Source of the DNA: Bdellovibrionales bacterium
Lineage (GTDB): Bacteria; Bdellovibrionota; Bdellovibrionia; Bdellovibrionales; UBA1609
Direction: 5' to 3'
Assembly (NCBI GenBank): GCA_020628165.1
Contig: JAHDFM010000001.1
Location: 155,163 to 219,162, forward strand
Length of the DNA: 64,000 nt
Of the stretch, positions 17,841 to 26,442 are shown in pieces (within the stretch, counting starts at the first letter, position 1; each line of letters starts with the position of its first letter). A program made the translations under genes and the position numbers. The notes below the pieces were generated by a model. It was not told the DNA's origin and did no database searches. It worked only from the letters and a program-made list of their open reading frames with translations.

Positions 17841-19895
17841 TTAAAAGTCGTTATATTTTTTTAGTTTTCTCTTAGCTTTTTTGTAATATTCGTCTGATTT
17901 CACATGAAAATCTAAAATTTCTTTCCATTTGTCTTTGGCTGCGCTGATATTTCCTAAGCTTTCTTCAAGATTACCATCTAAAAAGAGCTCTTTAGCTTTT
18001 TTTCTAAGTTGTCCTAGAGCTTGATCTCTCAGTTCGAGCACTTCAGGATTGTTAGGGTATTTTTTTAAAACTTTTGTACATTGTGTGACTGTCTCTTTGA
18101 GATTGCCGTTGTCTGAGCTATTTTTACAATTAGCGATAAACTCAGTTTTAATGTTGATGATTTCTTTGCGCAAAGAGGCGACCTCTCTTTCACTATCCGA
18201 CTTCTTTGTTTTGTCTGCATATTGATTATTTATGTATTTTTCGTAAAGCTTTACGGCTTCATTAAGTTCGCCAGCATCTTGTTTAAATTTGGCATTATTA
18301 TAGAGAGCTTTAGCTACTTTAATTTTTCTTTCTTTTTCAGCGTGCTGTGTTTTATTGAGTTCTTCTTGCTGTACGTTAGCGTCCCAGCGGCTTGTTAACT
18401 CCGAAATAACGGGATGGTCAGGGCTTAATATCAATAATTGATCTAAACATGAGTTGAGCTCTTGTTTATTTTTAAAATTGTTGAACTGAGTACGACAACT
18501 CACTGCAATTGTATTTATATTATCTTTGATTTTTCTTGCTTGTTGATCGCGGACTCTTTTACTCTCAATTTCTTCTTGAATAGCAAGAGAGTTTTTACAT
18601 GAAGCTAGAAGTTGTTTAGAATCTTTATATTCAGGTGTTAACTCATGCAAACGCTCTAACTCAGTGATACAGCTTAAGTGCTCCTGATTTTTAAAGAAGT
18701 TTTTGGCTAAACTATAAATATCCATAATAATAACTTGATTGGCATTGGTTTCTTTTTTGACAGTTTTTTGTGCCACAGTTCTTTTTGCAGGCTTCTTTTT
18801 TTGATTTTGAGGTCCAAGTTTAAAGTAAACGGCTCCAATAACAAGGGCTAGGATGAGCACGCGAATGATCAATTGTTTAGAATTATTTTTACTTGGCTTG
18901 GAATAAGGGTCTGTAGGCAATAGTGACTCATAATCATCTTTGTTTTGAAAGTCATTGATGTTCTGATAACTGCTTTCAAAGCTTTCATCATAAACGATAT
19001 TTTGATAGTCCTGACTGATGACTTCGATTTTAATTTTTAATCGTTTGATTTCAATAATATCATCAGAATAAATGCGTATACTCTTGTTGGGAGGTAATTT
19101 TTTACCATTGAGAAGCGTGCCGTTACCACTGCCGAGGTCACCAATAAATAAGCCCTCATTTGTCAGTTTCATTTCAAAGTGTTTTCTACTGACAAAGGGG
19201 TATGGGAGTTGAAGGCTGCTTTTTTCATCTCTTCCAATGATCCAACTTTCACCCTCAAGCTCATAACTGCGTTTAATTGCGTCTGTACTATTGGAAAGGA
19301 TATGTAATAAAATAGTAAATCGATGCAGGCCAGTGGCGGTTTGCTCGTCAAAATCTGGCTGGTCATCCACATCAGAACAATTGAAAGCATTTTTGTCTTT
19401 CTCATTGTTGCTCTGATCGTATTCATTTTGAGAATCACTTGAGTTGTTGTCTAAAGCAAATGCATTCTCATCATTATTAATGGGAAGATCTGAGTACTCT
19501 TCTAGGGCTTTTTCTTGCACAAGGTCAGGCTTGAGCTGTACTGTAGCTCCTTCATCGATGTTTTCTAAGTTTTTGTTATATTCAGAGTTGTATTCTTCTT
19601 GGGTGTTTTGATTGGCTAATTCAAAATGAAAGTGATCAATCGAAAAGCTTTCTGAAAGCTGTACATTGATTTCCTTACAGTTTTCACCTTGGTACTTCAA
19701 CTCTCCCATGGCTGAAAGCAACGTCACTACTAGCTTGTTGTCACTAAGGGTGATAGCAAGGTGTTTGCGTGAAATGCCATTTTCAACATCGAGATGAATG
19801 TCACAATCTTGATGACGACCAATAATGTACTCTGTATTTTCTTCTAAAGTGAAATCAAATAAAAAATTATTGTTCGAGTAGACTTTTAATATCAT
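17841..19895 (-). CDS. Membrane protein with two FHA domains and a helical repeat tail
   Basis: The 684-residue product has two FHA (phosphothreonine-binding) domains in the cytoplasm. The first, residues about 1-95, has GRH and SRKH. The second, about 192-295, has GRD, SRKH and GSGNGT. The acidic linker between them carries two similar Thr motifs, DEGAT (Thr118) and DEQTAT (Thr186/188), which could be phosphorylated and read by an FHA domain. One membrane helix (about 341-359) is followed by a 320-residue extracytoplasmic tail of Lys/Glu-rich helices resembling TPR repeats. I chose the ATG at 19895: GGAGG lies ten bases upstream and the codon overlaps the preceding stop (TGATG), implying coupled translation. 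An upstream start at 19925 is less likely. Its partner kinase is not in the window. Confidence 0.78.
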   Translation of the reverse strand: MILKVYSNNNFLFDFTLEENTEYIIGRHQDCDIHLDVENGISRKHLAITLSDNKLVVTLLSAMGELKYQGENCKEINVQLSESFSIDHFHFELANQNTQEEYNSEYNKNLENIDEGATVQLKPDLVQEKALEEYSDLPINNDENAFALDNNSSDSQNEYDQSNNEKDKNAFNCSDVDDQPDFDEQTATGLHRFTILLHILSNSTDAIKRSYELEGESWIIGRDEKSSLQLPYPFVSRKHFEMKLTNEGLFIGDLGSGNGTLLNGKKLPPNKSIRIYSDDIIEIKRLKIKIEVISQDYQNIVYDESFESSYQNINDFQNKDDYESLLPTDPYSKPSKNNSKQLIIRVLILALVIGAVYFKLGPQNQKKKPAKRTVAQKTVKKETNANQVIIMDIYSLAKNFFKNQEHLSCITELERLHELTPEYKDSKQLLASCKNSLAIQEEIESKRVRDQQARKIKDNINTIAVSCRTQFNNFKNKQELNSCLDQLLILSPDHPVISELTSRWDANVQQEELNKTQHAEKERKIKVAKALYNNAKFKQDAGELNEAVKLYEKYINNQYADKTKKSDSEREVASLRKEIINIKTEFIANCKNSSDNGNLKETVTQCTKVLKKYPNNPEVLELRDQALGQLRKKAKELFLDGNLEESLGNISAAKDKWKEILDFHVKSDEYYKKAKRKLKKYNDF

Positions 19896-20809
19896 CAAAA
19901 GCTTTCCTCCAACATTTGTTTGCAAAATTTTTCATTTTCAATGGCTTCGGCGTATCTTTGGTCGCTCTTATCTTGAATTAAAAAGGCAATGTTACGAAAA
20001 GATGAAATGCAGGCATTGTATTGTTTTTGATCTAAAAACTTGCGACCTGTGATGGTCTGGTACTGGATCATTTCATCAATTTTTTTCTGTGCTAGGGATA
20101 AGTAGCGATTGCATAAATCGTGATTGGGTTTGTAGTTAAGACAGTTAGTGAAGTGTAACAGGGATCTAGCGTATTGGCCTTTTTTAAAATCTCTGAAACC
20201 AATGATATATTCTGATTTAGCAAGAATATCGGCTTCTTTTTTAGGTTTAGTAAATTTGGTCCTTCGACTGATCACTTTGATTTTTTCATCAGCAGTGTCT
20301 GTTGATTCTGTCTCCTCAACAGCAGAGATATCGCGTTCAATTTGACCGTCTTTTTTATTAAAATATAAGTAAGCTCCACAAGCGATAGCAAGAACTAGCA
20401 TAGTTCTTACTGGATTTAAGCCACCTCTTTTTTTACTTTTACTAGCCTTTTGTTTCGGCTGGTAATCGTATTGTATCTGAGGTTTAGCTTGCTTTTTAAC
20501 TTTACTAATGTGTATTTGAAACTGACTCGATCCAGCAGTTATTTTGTCAGTCACTTTGATCTTAGATTCTTTGACCGCTTTTTTATTCACAAACAACTTA
20601 TTATTTTTACTTAAATTTTTAATATATAAACTATTGTTGGCATAAATGATCACAGCATGTTGACGGCTGATGCGATTGTCTTTAGTTAAACAAATGTTGG
20701 CTTGTTCACTGCGACCAATGATGCTTTTATTTTCAAGGCGATGTTTTTCTCCTTTATGAGGGCCGGCAGTGACAATTAAATATATCTTTTGTTGATTGGC
20801 TTTGCTCAT
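19895..20809 (-). CDS. FHA domain membrane protein
   Basis: The 304-residue product has an N-terminal FHA domain (about residues 8-102) with the phosphothreonine-contact motifs GRS and SRQHA. The usual NGT is NNK, so the third contact loop is altered. A basic linker (about 104-130) precedes a single membrane helix (134-150). The extracytoplasmic part (about 185-304) carries YIIGFRDFKKGQYARSLLHF and similar helices that look like TPR repeats, with conserved Cys residues. It overlaps the preceding FHA gene by four bases and the following one by one base. Layout (FHA-TM-TPR) is the same as in its downstream neighbour, which suggests duplication. Confidence 0.78.
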   Translation of the reverse strand: MSKANQQKIYLIVTAGPHKGEKHRLENKSIIGRSEQANICLTKDNRISRQHAVIIYANNSLYIKNLSKNNKLFVNKKAVKESKIKVTDKITAGSSQFQIHISKVKKQAKPQIQYDYQPKQKASKSKKRGGLNPVRTMLVLAIACGAYLYFNKKDGQIERDISAVEETESTDTADEKIKVISRRTKFTKPKKEADILAKSEYIIGFRDFKKGQYARSLLHFTNCLNYKPNHDLCNRYLSLAQKKIDEMIQYQTITGRKFLDQKQYNACISSFRNIAFLIQDKSDQRYAEAIENEKFCKQMLEESF

Positions 20810-22359
20810 TCACCGACCTCTTGAGGTATTAGAGCAATGATGTAGTAACTTACCTCATTTTGACTCATCACGGTTTGGATAAGAAGTTCGTGCTGTTCTG
20901 AGTTGATCTCAAGATGATTAGAGATCAATTGTCCCTGACTGAATTGAGCTTGATTGAGTAAGTCTTCAATATTTAATTTGAGAGCTTGATCGTTGATCTT
21001 GTCTGTTCCAAAGCCAATCATGTCAGCTGTGAAGGTGAGAAGATCTTCCGCCGCAGGGTTAAAGGCAGCAAGTGTCAGGTTGCTTTCAAAAGCTATGGCT
21101 GGAAAACCAATGATTTGAATGATGCCGTTAATTTCACCGGACTTATCTTGTAGAGATGAGCTGAAAGCGGGTTGTTCAGGGGCTGTGCTGCGATTAAGAG
21201 TCGTATTTATGTTAGAAATGAGCTTTTGCAGAGTTTCATCGTGAAAAGTTAAAGCGATGTCACTCCCTTGCCCTTGTTGTAACTGTTGATCCAATTGATT
21301 GTTGATCTCTCGAATTGGATACAGAAACAGTTTATAGATTAAGAAATAAAACAAGAAGCCAACAAGGAGTGATATAAATAGTATTTGAATGTAAAGACTG
21401 AGCGTTCGCCCACCATCTATTGCTACTGAGCTCATATCGTAAAGTAAGTACCCATACCCCTTAACACTTTGTTGTCCCGTCGAGTTGTTGTAAGCAAGTA
21501 TAGGAATGACAACGGCAATTTCATCACTGTTAATTGTTTCAACAGCAAGCTTATTGTTTTTCCTCGCGGAGTGAAGAAATGGAACATTGGCATGTTTTCC
21601 GGCCTGTGATGATGGAGCGATGGTTGCCCCATTTTTGTCAACAATGATAGCCTTAACCACTCCGGCCTCTTGATTGGCTGCATCTAGATTTATAGAAGAG
21701 TTGTAGTTTTGCACAACAAAATTTTTATTCAGAGAAACCATGTTCTTTGCAATGGAAAGGGCTCGTCTTTGACTTTCTTTTTCAATGCTAGATTTTAACA
21801 GATTGACAGCTGGTATGGAGGAAAGTGCCGTACAAATAAGAATTAATACGGAAACGACAATGGCTATGAGCCAATTAAACTCCATCCATTCTGTGAATTT
21901 ATAGAATCCAGACAAAACAACATCCTCGATGTAGTTTTCTAAACTTGGCTTTTTTTCTGGTTCTTGAGCTTCTTCGGGGTTTCCGTAATCTTGCTCTGAT
22001 AACATGTGTTCTGATGGATCTTGTTTTAAAGCAAGGTTGCCTTGAAATGCATTGTTTGGAGTTTGTCGAGCGCTCTTTTTTTGAATAACGATAACAATAT
22101 TGTGAAGAGTGATTTTATCTTGCAATTGCACAACATCTTCTCTGATTTGCACACCATTGATATAGGTGCCATTGCGCGACTTTAGGTCTTTGAGTACGAT
22201 TTTCTTGCCTAAAATTTGAATTTTAGCATGCTTCTTAGAAACTTGAGCAGATTGAATCACAATATCAGACTGTGGAGACCTTCCTAAAATGTATTCAGAC
22301 TTATCTAGTGAAATCGTTTTGCCGGCTTGAGGACCACTTAATATTTTAAGGACAAACAA
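20806..22359 (-). CDS. Receptor-like protein: FHA, two membrane helices with a periplasmic sensor region, and a PAS-like tail
   Basis: The 517-residue product starts with a canonical FHA domain (about residues 4-93) carrying GRS, SKKHA and SRNGT. After a Pro/Gln/Glu linker come a membrane helix (about 163-184), an extracytoplasmic region of about 135 residues that looks like a single Cache/PAS-type sensor, a second membrane helix (about 322-344), and a HAMP-like helix. A C-terminal PAS-like region (about 411-511, with AFESNLTLAAFNPAAEDLL) completes it. It is laid out like a sensor kinase or chemoreceptor but has no output enzyme. I chose the TTG at 22359, preceded by GGGAG at nine bases. An ATG at 22386 has no ribosome binding site. 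The gene begins within the end of the DUF192 gene. Confidence 0.72.
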   Translation of the reverse strand: MFVLKILSGPQAGKTISLDKSEYILGRSPQSDIVIQSAQVSKKHAKIQILGKKIVLKDLKSRNGTYINGVQIREDVVQLQDKITLHNIVIVIQKKSARQTPNNAFQGNLALKQDPSEHMLSEQDYGNPEEAQEPEKKPSLENYIEDVVLSGFYKFTEWMEFNWLIAIVVSVLILICTALSSIPAVNLLKSSIEKESQRRALSIAKNMVSLNKNFVVQNYNSSINLDAANQEAGVVKAIIVDKNGATIAPSSQAGKHANVPFLHSARKNNKLAVETINSDEIAVVIPILAYNNSTGQQSVKGYGYLLYDMSSVAIDGGRTLSLYIQILFISLLVGFLFYFLIYKLFLYPIREINNQLDQQLQQGQGSDIALTFHDETLQKLISNINTTLNRSTAPEQPAFSSSLQDKSGEINGIIQIIGFPAIAFESNLTLAAFNPAAEDLLTFTADMIGFGTDKINDQALKLNIEDLLNQAQFSQGQLISNHLEINSEQHELLIQTVMSQNEVSYYIIALIPQEVGE

Positions 22360-22705
22360 TGAGTCGATCTCCCACTTGCAATTCATTCACTTTATGATTG
22401 CCGGTTGTGCACTCGATCACTGATCGAGCCGACCAAACAGGCAGTGTTAGTCTAAACGGCTTAATGTTTTTTTTAATTTTTTTAATTTCTAAATTTTTAT
22501 TGAGATAAATAACATCAATACTGAACTTCATAAAAAAGGTGTGTATGCAGTTACACCCAGTGATCATGAGAGCTTCATCTTTTTTCAACCTATCTTTAAA
22601 CATAAGACCATTGTTGCGTTTAAAAAAACTTTTTGGTTTGGTTAAATTGGTAAAGATCACTTGCTTATTTTTTTCAAGAAGGCATTTGAACAAAGGTTCC
22701 ATCAA
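22346..22705 (-). CDS. DUF192 family protein
   Basis: The 119-residue protein matches the DUF192 family: GLMFKDRLKKDEALMI, then HTFFMKFSIDVIYLN (the family's 'm-f-m--t--pLDviFld' strand), and a C-terminal ELQVGDRLIV. Unlike many members it has no signal peptide, so it should be cytoplasmic. Molecular function is unknown. It lies between tadC (four-base overlap) and the first FHA gene, inside a Tad-type operon, a context in which DUF192 genes also occur in other bacteria. Confidence 0.8.
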   Translation of the reverse strand: MMEPLFKCLLEKNKQVIFTNLTKPKSFFKRNNGLMFKDRLKKDEALMITGCNCIHTFFMKFSIDVIYLNKNLEIKKIKKNIKPFRLTLPVWSARSVIECTTGNHKVNELQVGDRLIVCP

Positions 22706-23598
22706 TTGCCTCCCGTAAAGAACTGAATGATCACTGGCGCAAACACGACAATGAACACAGCTGGTAAGATAAACAAAACAAGTGGCATAAGTATGGCTTG
22801 AGAAGCTCGCGCTCCCGCTTTTTCAGCGCGAACAAAGCGCTCTAAGCGCATTTGCACTGACTGATCTTTAAGAACTTTTGCAATACTGGCACCTGTTTCA
22901 TCGGCATCAATGATAACAGCGCAAAAGCTGGTCACTTCAGAAAGATCAACTCGGTCGGACATTTTTCGTAAGGCATCAGCTCGGGTGCTACCAAGTTTAA
23001 TGTCTTTGAGTACAGTTGCGAATTCATTAGCGAGGGGAGTGTCTTTGGCTTTATCGACGATTTTTTGTATAGCACCAACAAAGTCTAAACCGGCCTCTGT
23101 TGATAAAGCTAAGATATCAATGAAGAAGGGCAGCTCTTTGAGAATGCTTCCAGTTCTTATTTTTTTCTCGGCACTGCAGTAAAGCATTGGAAACCAAAAC
23201 CCGGCAATAGCAAAGAAAATACAAAGAAGGTTGCTATAACCTAGTTGTAAGGCAAAGTTGAGAATGAACATAAGTCCCGGAGCTGCGATTCCCCACAGGA
23301 TTTGTAAGCCAATGAACTCATCAACATTGAGCTCGTTGGACAATCCGGCCGTCATGATTTTGTTTTCAACTTTATTTCGATACTCTTCATTTTTAATTTT
23401 TTGGGCGTAACCCAAAGTAAAATTATGCACGATGGTTCTTGAAAAATTGACAATGGGTGATTTAGATTTGTTTGGTTGTTCACCGCTGCCCCAGGCGAGT
23501 GCGTCTTTGTCAGCATTATTTTTTAATAACGTGGAAACGAATAGATAAACACTAAACCCGATGAGACCTAAAGATGAAATTAATATTACATTTCCCAT
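22702..23598 (-). CDS. tadC: TadC-like type II secretion F-domain inner-membrane protein
   Basis: The 298-residue product has an N-terminal membrane helix (about residues 3-20), a central pair (about 105-150) and a C-terminal helix pair. The T2SF domain is recognisable by ELPFFIDILALSTEAGLDFVGAI and the conserved DETGASI. TadC pairs with TadB to form the inner-membrane platform of Tad/Flp pili. No TadB gene is next to it. The operon continues with DUF192, three FHA proteins and the PP2C-like protein. The ATPase and secretin of what may be the same machine are at 38.2-40.5 kb. Confidence 0.85.
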   Translation of the reverse strand: MGNVILISSLGLIGFSVYLFVSTLLKNNADKDALAWGSGEQPNKSKSPIVNFSRTIVHNFTLGYAQKIKNEEYRNKVENKIMTAGLSNELNVDEFIGLQILWGIAAPGLMFILNFALQLGYSNLLCIFFAIAGFWFPMLYCSAEKKIRTGSILKELPFFIDILALSTEAGLDFVGAIQKIVDKAKDTPLANEFATVLKDIKLGSTRADALRKMSDRVDLSEVTSFCAVIIDADETGASIAKVLKDQSVQMRLERFVRAEKAGARASQAILMPLVLFILPAVFIVVFAPVIIQFFTGGN

Positions 23599-23641
23599 AT
23601 GTTCTTCTTGTTTATAATTTTAAACAGACATATAAGTGGGT

Positions 23642-24232
23642 ATGTCCCAGCTTATATTGGTTTCCAAATCTCCTCGTCGTCGAAATATATTAAAAGAATA
23701 TAATTATAAATTTGTTTCATGTTCTGTAGAAGTATCGGAATTCTTTGATGAAAACCTGAATATCAATGAGGCTTTATTGGCTATTTCCCGGTCGAAGGTG
23801 CAGGCTTATTTTGAGAAAGAAAAAAACAACTTATCTATAAACACAGTTTTGCTCGGTTGCGACACTTTGGTCTGTATGAATGATGTTGTTTTGGGAAAGC
23901 CCAAAGATGAAGAGCAAGCGTTTCAGTACTTAAGTCAATTGTCAGGGAGTGATCATCAGGTCAAAACAGCTATGAGTTTTTATGACTGTCAGACTCAAAA
24001 ATGGACTGAACATGTCGAGACGAGCTCCGTCACATTTAAACAATTACAAGAGTCTGAGATCAAAGAGTACATTAGCACCGGTGAACCTATGGACAAGGCT
24101 AGAGCCTATGCCATCCAAGGGCTAGGAAAAGAGTTGGTGAGTCACCATGAAGGGTCTTGGCACAATATTGTTGGCCTTCCCATAGAGGCTTTTGAGCAAA
24201 TAGTTCATCAAAATGATTGGAACTTCAAATGA
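23642..24232 (+). CDS. Maf-family nucleotide pyrophosphatase
   Basis: The product of about 196 residues has the Maf signature SKSPRRRNIL at the start, the catalytic Asp in GCDTLVCMND and the KPKDEEQAFQYLSQLSG helix. Maf proteins hydrolyse non-canonical nucleoside triphosphates such as dTTP/UTP or methylated bases, and are linked to septum control. Start choice is between GTG 23636 and ATG 23642. I prefer the ATG. The gene diverges from tadC with only about 40 bases between them and overlaps yggS by four bases (ATGA). Confidence 0.9.
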   Translation: MSQLILVSKSPRRRNILKEYNYKFVSCSVEVSEFFDENLNINEALLAISRSKVQAYFEKEKNNLSINTVLLGCDTLVCMNDVVLGKPKDEEQAFQYLSQLSGSDHQVKTAMSFYDCQTQKWTEHVETSSVTFKQLQESEIKEYISTGEPMDKARAYAIQGLGKELVSHHEGSWHNIVGLPIEAFEQIVHQNDWNFK

Positions 24233-24885
24233 TAAAAGAAAATGCTAGTAAAATACGTGAAAAGATAAATGCTATTAACAGCGATGTGACGATAGTCGCA
24301 GCCATTAAAAAACAAGCTTTAACGAAGATCAAAGATTTGCTGAATTGTGGTGTTAATGACCTTGGAGTGAATTACTTGCAACAATATAACGAGATTGTGT
24401 CGCTCCTACCGGAGACAGTAAATTGGCATTATATCGGCAAAATTCAATCAAAAAAAGTGAAACACATTGTGGGGCACTTTGATTTGGTTCATTCTGTTTC
24501 TTCGTTAAAAAATATTGATGATATCAATAAGGAATGTTTAAAAAAACAAATTCAACAAAAAATTTTATTGCAAGTCAATATCGCAGAAGAAGATAGTAAA
24601 CAGGGTTTTTTAGTGTCTGAGTTAGATGAAGTGTCTCAACATATAACTAGCTGTGAAGGAGTGCTTGTAAAAGGTTTTATGTTGATGCCGCCTCAAGAGC
24701 AGGGCCTGCAGTATTTTAAGCAAGGTAGGGAATTGTTTCAAAATTACAAAAAATCATATAGTGCATCCTCATCTTTTGCGCTAGACTATTTATCAATGGG
24801 CACATCCGGTGACTATGTAGATGCCGTGTCGTGTGGTGCAACTCATGTGCGCCTAGGCACAGTCCTTCTCGGAGAAAGAGTTTAA
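24229..24885 (+). CDS. YggS/PROSC-family pyridoxal phosphate homeostasis protein
   Basis: The 218-residue product follows the YggS pattern: PLP lysine in AAIKKQ (Lys27), then GVNDLGVNYLQQ (family GV--fGENyvQE), HYIGKIQSKKVKHI, GFMLMPP and a C-terminal LSMGTSGDYVDAVSCGAT-type segment ending in RLG-LLGER. The Glu of GENYVQE is replaced by Val. It binds PLP and regulates B6 and amino acid balance and has no known catalysis. Its ATG overlaps the maf stop codon (ATGA), and proC follows with no gap. The yggS-proC-divIVA order is common in many bacteria. Confidence 0.9.
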   Translation: MIKENASKIREKINAINSDVTIVAAIKKQALTKIKDLLNCGVNDLGVNYLQQYNEIVSLLPETVNWHYIGKIQSKKVKHIVGHFDLVHSVSSLKNIDDINKECLKKQIQQKILLQVNIAEEDSKQGFLVSELDEVSQHITSCEGVLVKGFMLMPPQEQGLQYFKQGRELFQNYKKSYSASSSFALDYLSMGTSGDYVDAVSCGATHVRLGTVLLGERV

Positions 24886-25716
24886 ATGTCATATTTAAAA
24901 AATTATAAAGTTGGTTTCATAGGGTGTGGGAATTTAGCACAGTCTATTTTACAGTCAGTTTTAACAAATAAAGTGCTGTCGCCAGGACAGATTTATTTCA
25001 CCAATAGGTCTGAGGCCAAAAAAGAAAAGATCATCAAAGAATTTCAAATCAATTACAGCCAAGGTAATGATGAGCTTATCGAAGAGTGTGACATTGTAGT
25101 CGTCGCAGTGAAACCGCAAGATTTTTATGCTGCAGTTGAGCCTTACGTTGCAAATTTCACAGAGAGTCATGTGGTGATAAGCCTTGCTGCTGGAATTAAC
25201 TTCAATCAATTGAGCTCCTTATTTTCTACGACAAAACAAATCGTTCGAGTCATGACCAACACGGCGTCTTCAGTTTCTACTGGTGTTCTTGGTTATTTAC
25301 ACAATCAAAACACAGATGTTTTAGATAGTATTATTCAGAATTTATTTTCAAACTTGGGTGATGTTTATAAGCTGAATAATGAAGATGAAATGGGTGCTTT
25401 CACAGTGGCGACGAGCAGTGGAGTGGGGTTTGCCTTCGAAATAATGACCTATTGGACAGAGTGGTTAGAAGAGTACGGCATAGACAAAAGTCTGGCTGAA
25501 AAAATGATTGTACAAACCTTTTTAGGGGCATCAAAATTAGCTAACTCAAGCGATCAAAATTTAACCGAACTGCAAAAGCAAGTGGTCTCCAAAAAAGGAG
25601 TTACTCAGGCCGGGCTCGATTCTATGTGTGAAATGGAGCTCGATCGCGTTTTCCGTGTGAGTTTTGAAAAAGCTGTGATGAGAGATAAAGAATTAGGAAA
25701 ACAATTCAGTCCTTAG
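24886..25716 (+). CDS. proC: Pyrroline-5-carboxylate reductase
   Basis: The 276-residue enzyme catalyses the last step of proline synthesis with NAD(P)H. The N-terminal Rossmann motif GFIGCGNLAQS and the VAVKPQDF, RVMTNTA and C-terminal KGVTQAGLDSM segments (family P-GTT--gl--L) are all visible. The GSGPAY motif of the dimer domain is GVGFAF here. Length is normal. It begins one base after the yggS stop codon. Confidence 0.92.
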   Translation: MSYLKNYKVGFIGCGNLAQSILQSVLTNKVLSPGQIYFTNRSEAKKEKIIKEFQINYSQGNDELIEECDIVVVAVKPQDFYAAVEPYVANFTESHVVISLAAGINFNQLSSLFSTTKQIVRVMTNTASSVSTGVLGYLHNQNTDVLDSIIQNLFSNLGDVYKLNNEDEMGAFTVATSSGVGFAFEIMTYWTEWLEEYGIDKSLAEKMIVQTFLGASKLANSSDQNLTELQKQVVSKKGVTQAGLDSMCEMELDRVFRVSFEKAVMRDKELGKQFSP

Positions 25717-25749
25717 TCCAGTTTGCTCAACACAAACATTTAAATAAAG

Positions 25750-25778
25750 TAGTCAGAAATTAAATACATAGATACAAT
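25750..25778 (+). promoter_or_regulatory. Candidate promoter of divIVA-like gene
   Basis: TAGTCA (25750-25755) and TACAAT (25773-25778) are 17 bases apart. Transcription would begin near 25785, leaving a leader of about 26 bases that contains the purine-rich ribosome binding site. Confidence 0.4.
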
Positions 25779-25810
25779 GTAGAGGTCTTATTTATTAAAG
25801 GGGTGGGGAA

Positions 25811-26398
25811 GTGAAGATAGCGCCAATTGATATAGCTCATAAAAGTTTTTCAAGAAAAATGATGGGTTTGGATCCACAAGAAGTGGCTGACTTCTTAAAA
25901 TTGGTGTCTGATGAAATGGAAAGCCTTATTAGTGAGAGAAACTCACTGAAGCAAAGCCAGCGTGAAAAAGAATTACAAATCATTGAATTCAAAGAAAGAG
26001 ATGAGCTTCTTAAAAACACCATCACCACAGCCACTAAAATGTCAGATAAAATTAGAGGAGACTCTGAAAGAGAGTCAAAATTATTGATCAACGACGCTCA
26101 TCAAAAAGCAGAAATGATTGTGCGCGATGCGAGAGACTCGCTTAAAAAAATCTATCAAGAGATTGCTGACCTTAAGAAAATCAGAATGCAGTTTGAAAAC
26201 AATATGAAGGCCCTCGTTCAGTCACATTTAACTATGATCGAACAAGGACAAAACGTGATGCCAAGCCCGAAGGTGGGGCATGAAACGGCAACGTCGCAAT
26301 TAAAAACTTCTGTTCAAATGAAAGATGAAGACAAAATAAAGCAAAACATATCACAAGCTATTTCTAAAGCGACTCGTGTTGATCTCGAAATGAAGTGA
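25811..26398 (+). CDS. divIVA: DivIVA-domain coiled-coil protein
   Basis: The 195-residue product starts at GTG, preceded by a GGGG-rich ribosome binding site. The first 35 residues match the DivIVA membrane-curvature domain (IAPIDIAHKSFSRKMMGLD followed by EVADFL). A long coiled coil (about residues 30-135) follows and the last 50 residues are polar. DivIVA marks poles or division sites. It is best known in Gram-positives, but a homologue is also known in Bdellovibrio bacteriovorus, where it affects progeny morphology. Its location downstream of yggS-proC matches the classical divIVA neighbourhood. Confidence 0.85.
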   Translation: MKIAPIDIAHKSFSRKMMGLDPQEVADFLKLVSDEMESLISERNSLKQSQREKELQIIEFKERDELLKNTITTATKMSDKIRGDSERESKLLINDAHQKAEMIVRDARDSLKKIYQEIADLKKIRMQFENNMKALVQSHLTMIEQGQNVMPSPKVGHETATSQLKTSVQMKDEDKIKQNISQAISKATRVDLEMK

Positions 26399-26442
26399 TC
26401 CTTTTTAAGGATGACTTTATATTCAAATTTACCTTTAAATAT

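Noticed and set aside
26397..26413. ATCCTT/AAGGAT hairpin at the end of the divIVA gene
   Set aside because: It overlaps the stop codon, has a three-base loop and is not followed by a T-run. Possible but not supported as a terminator.
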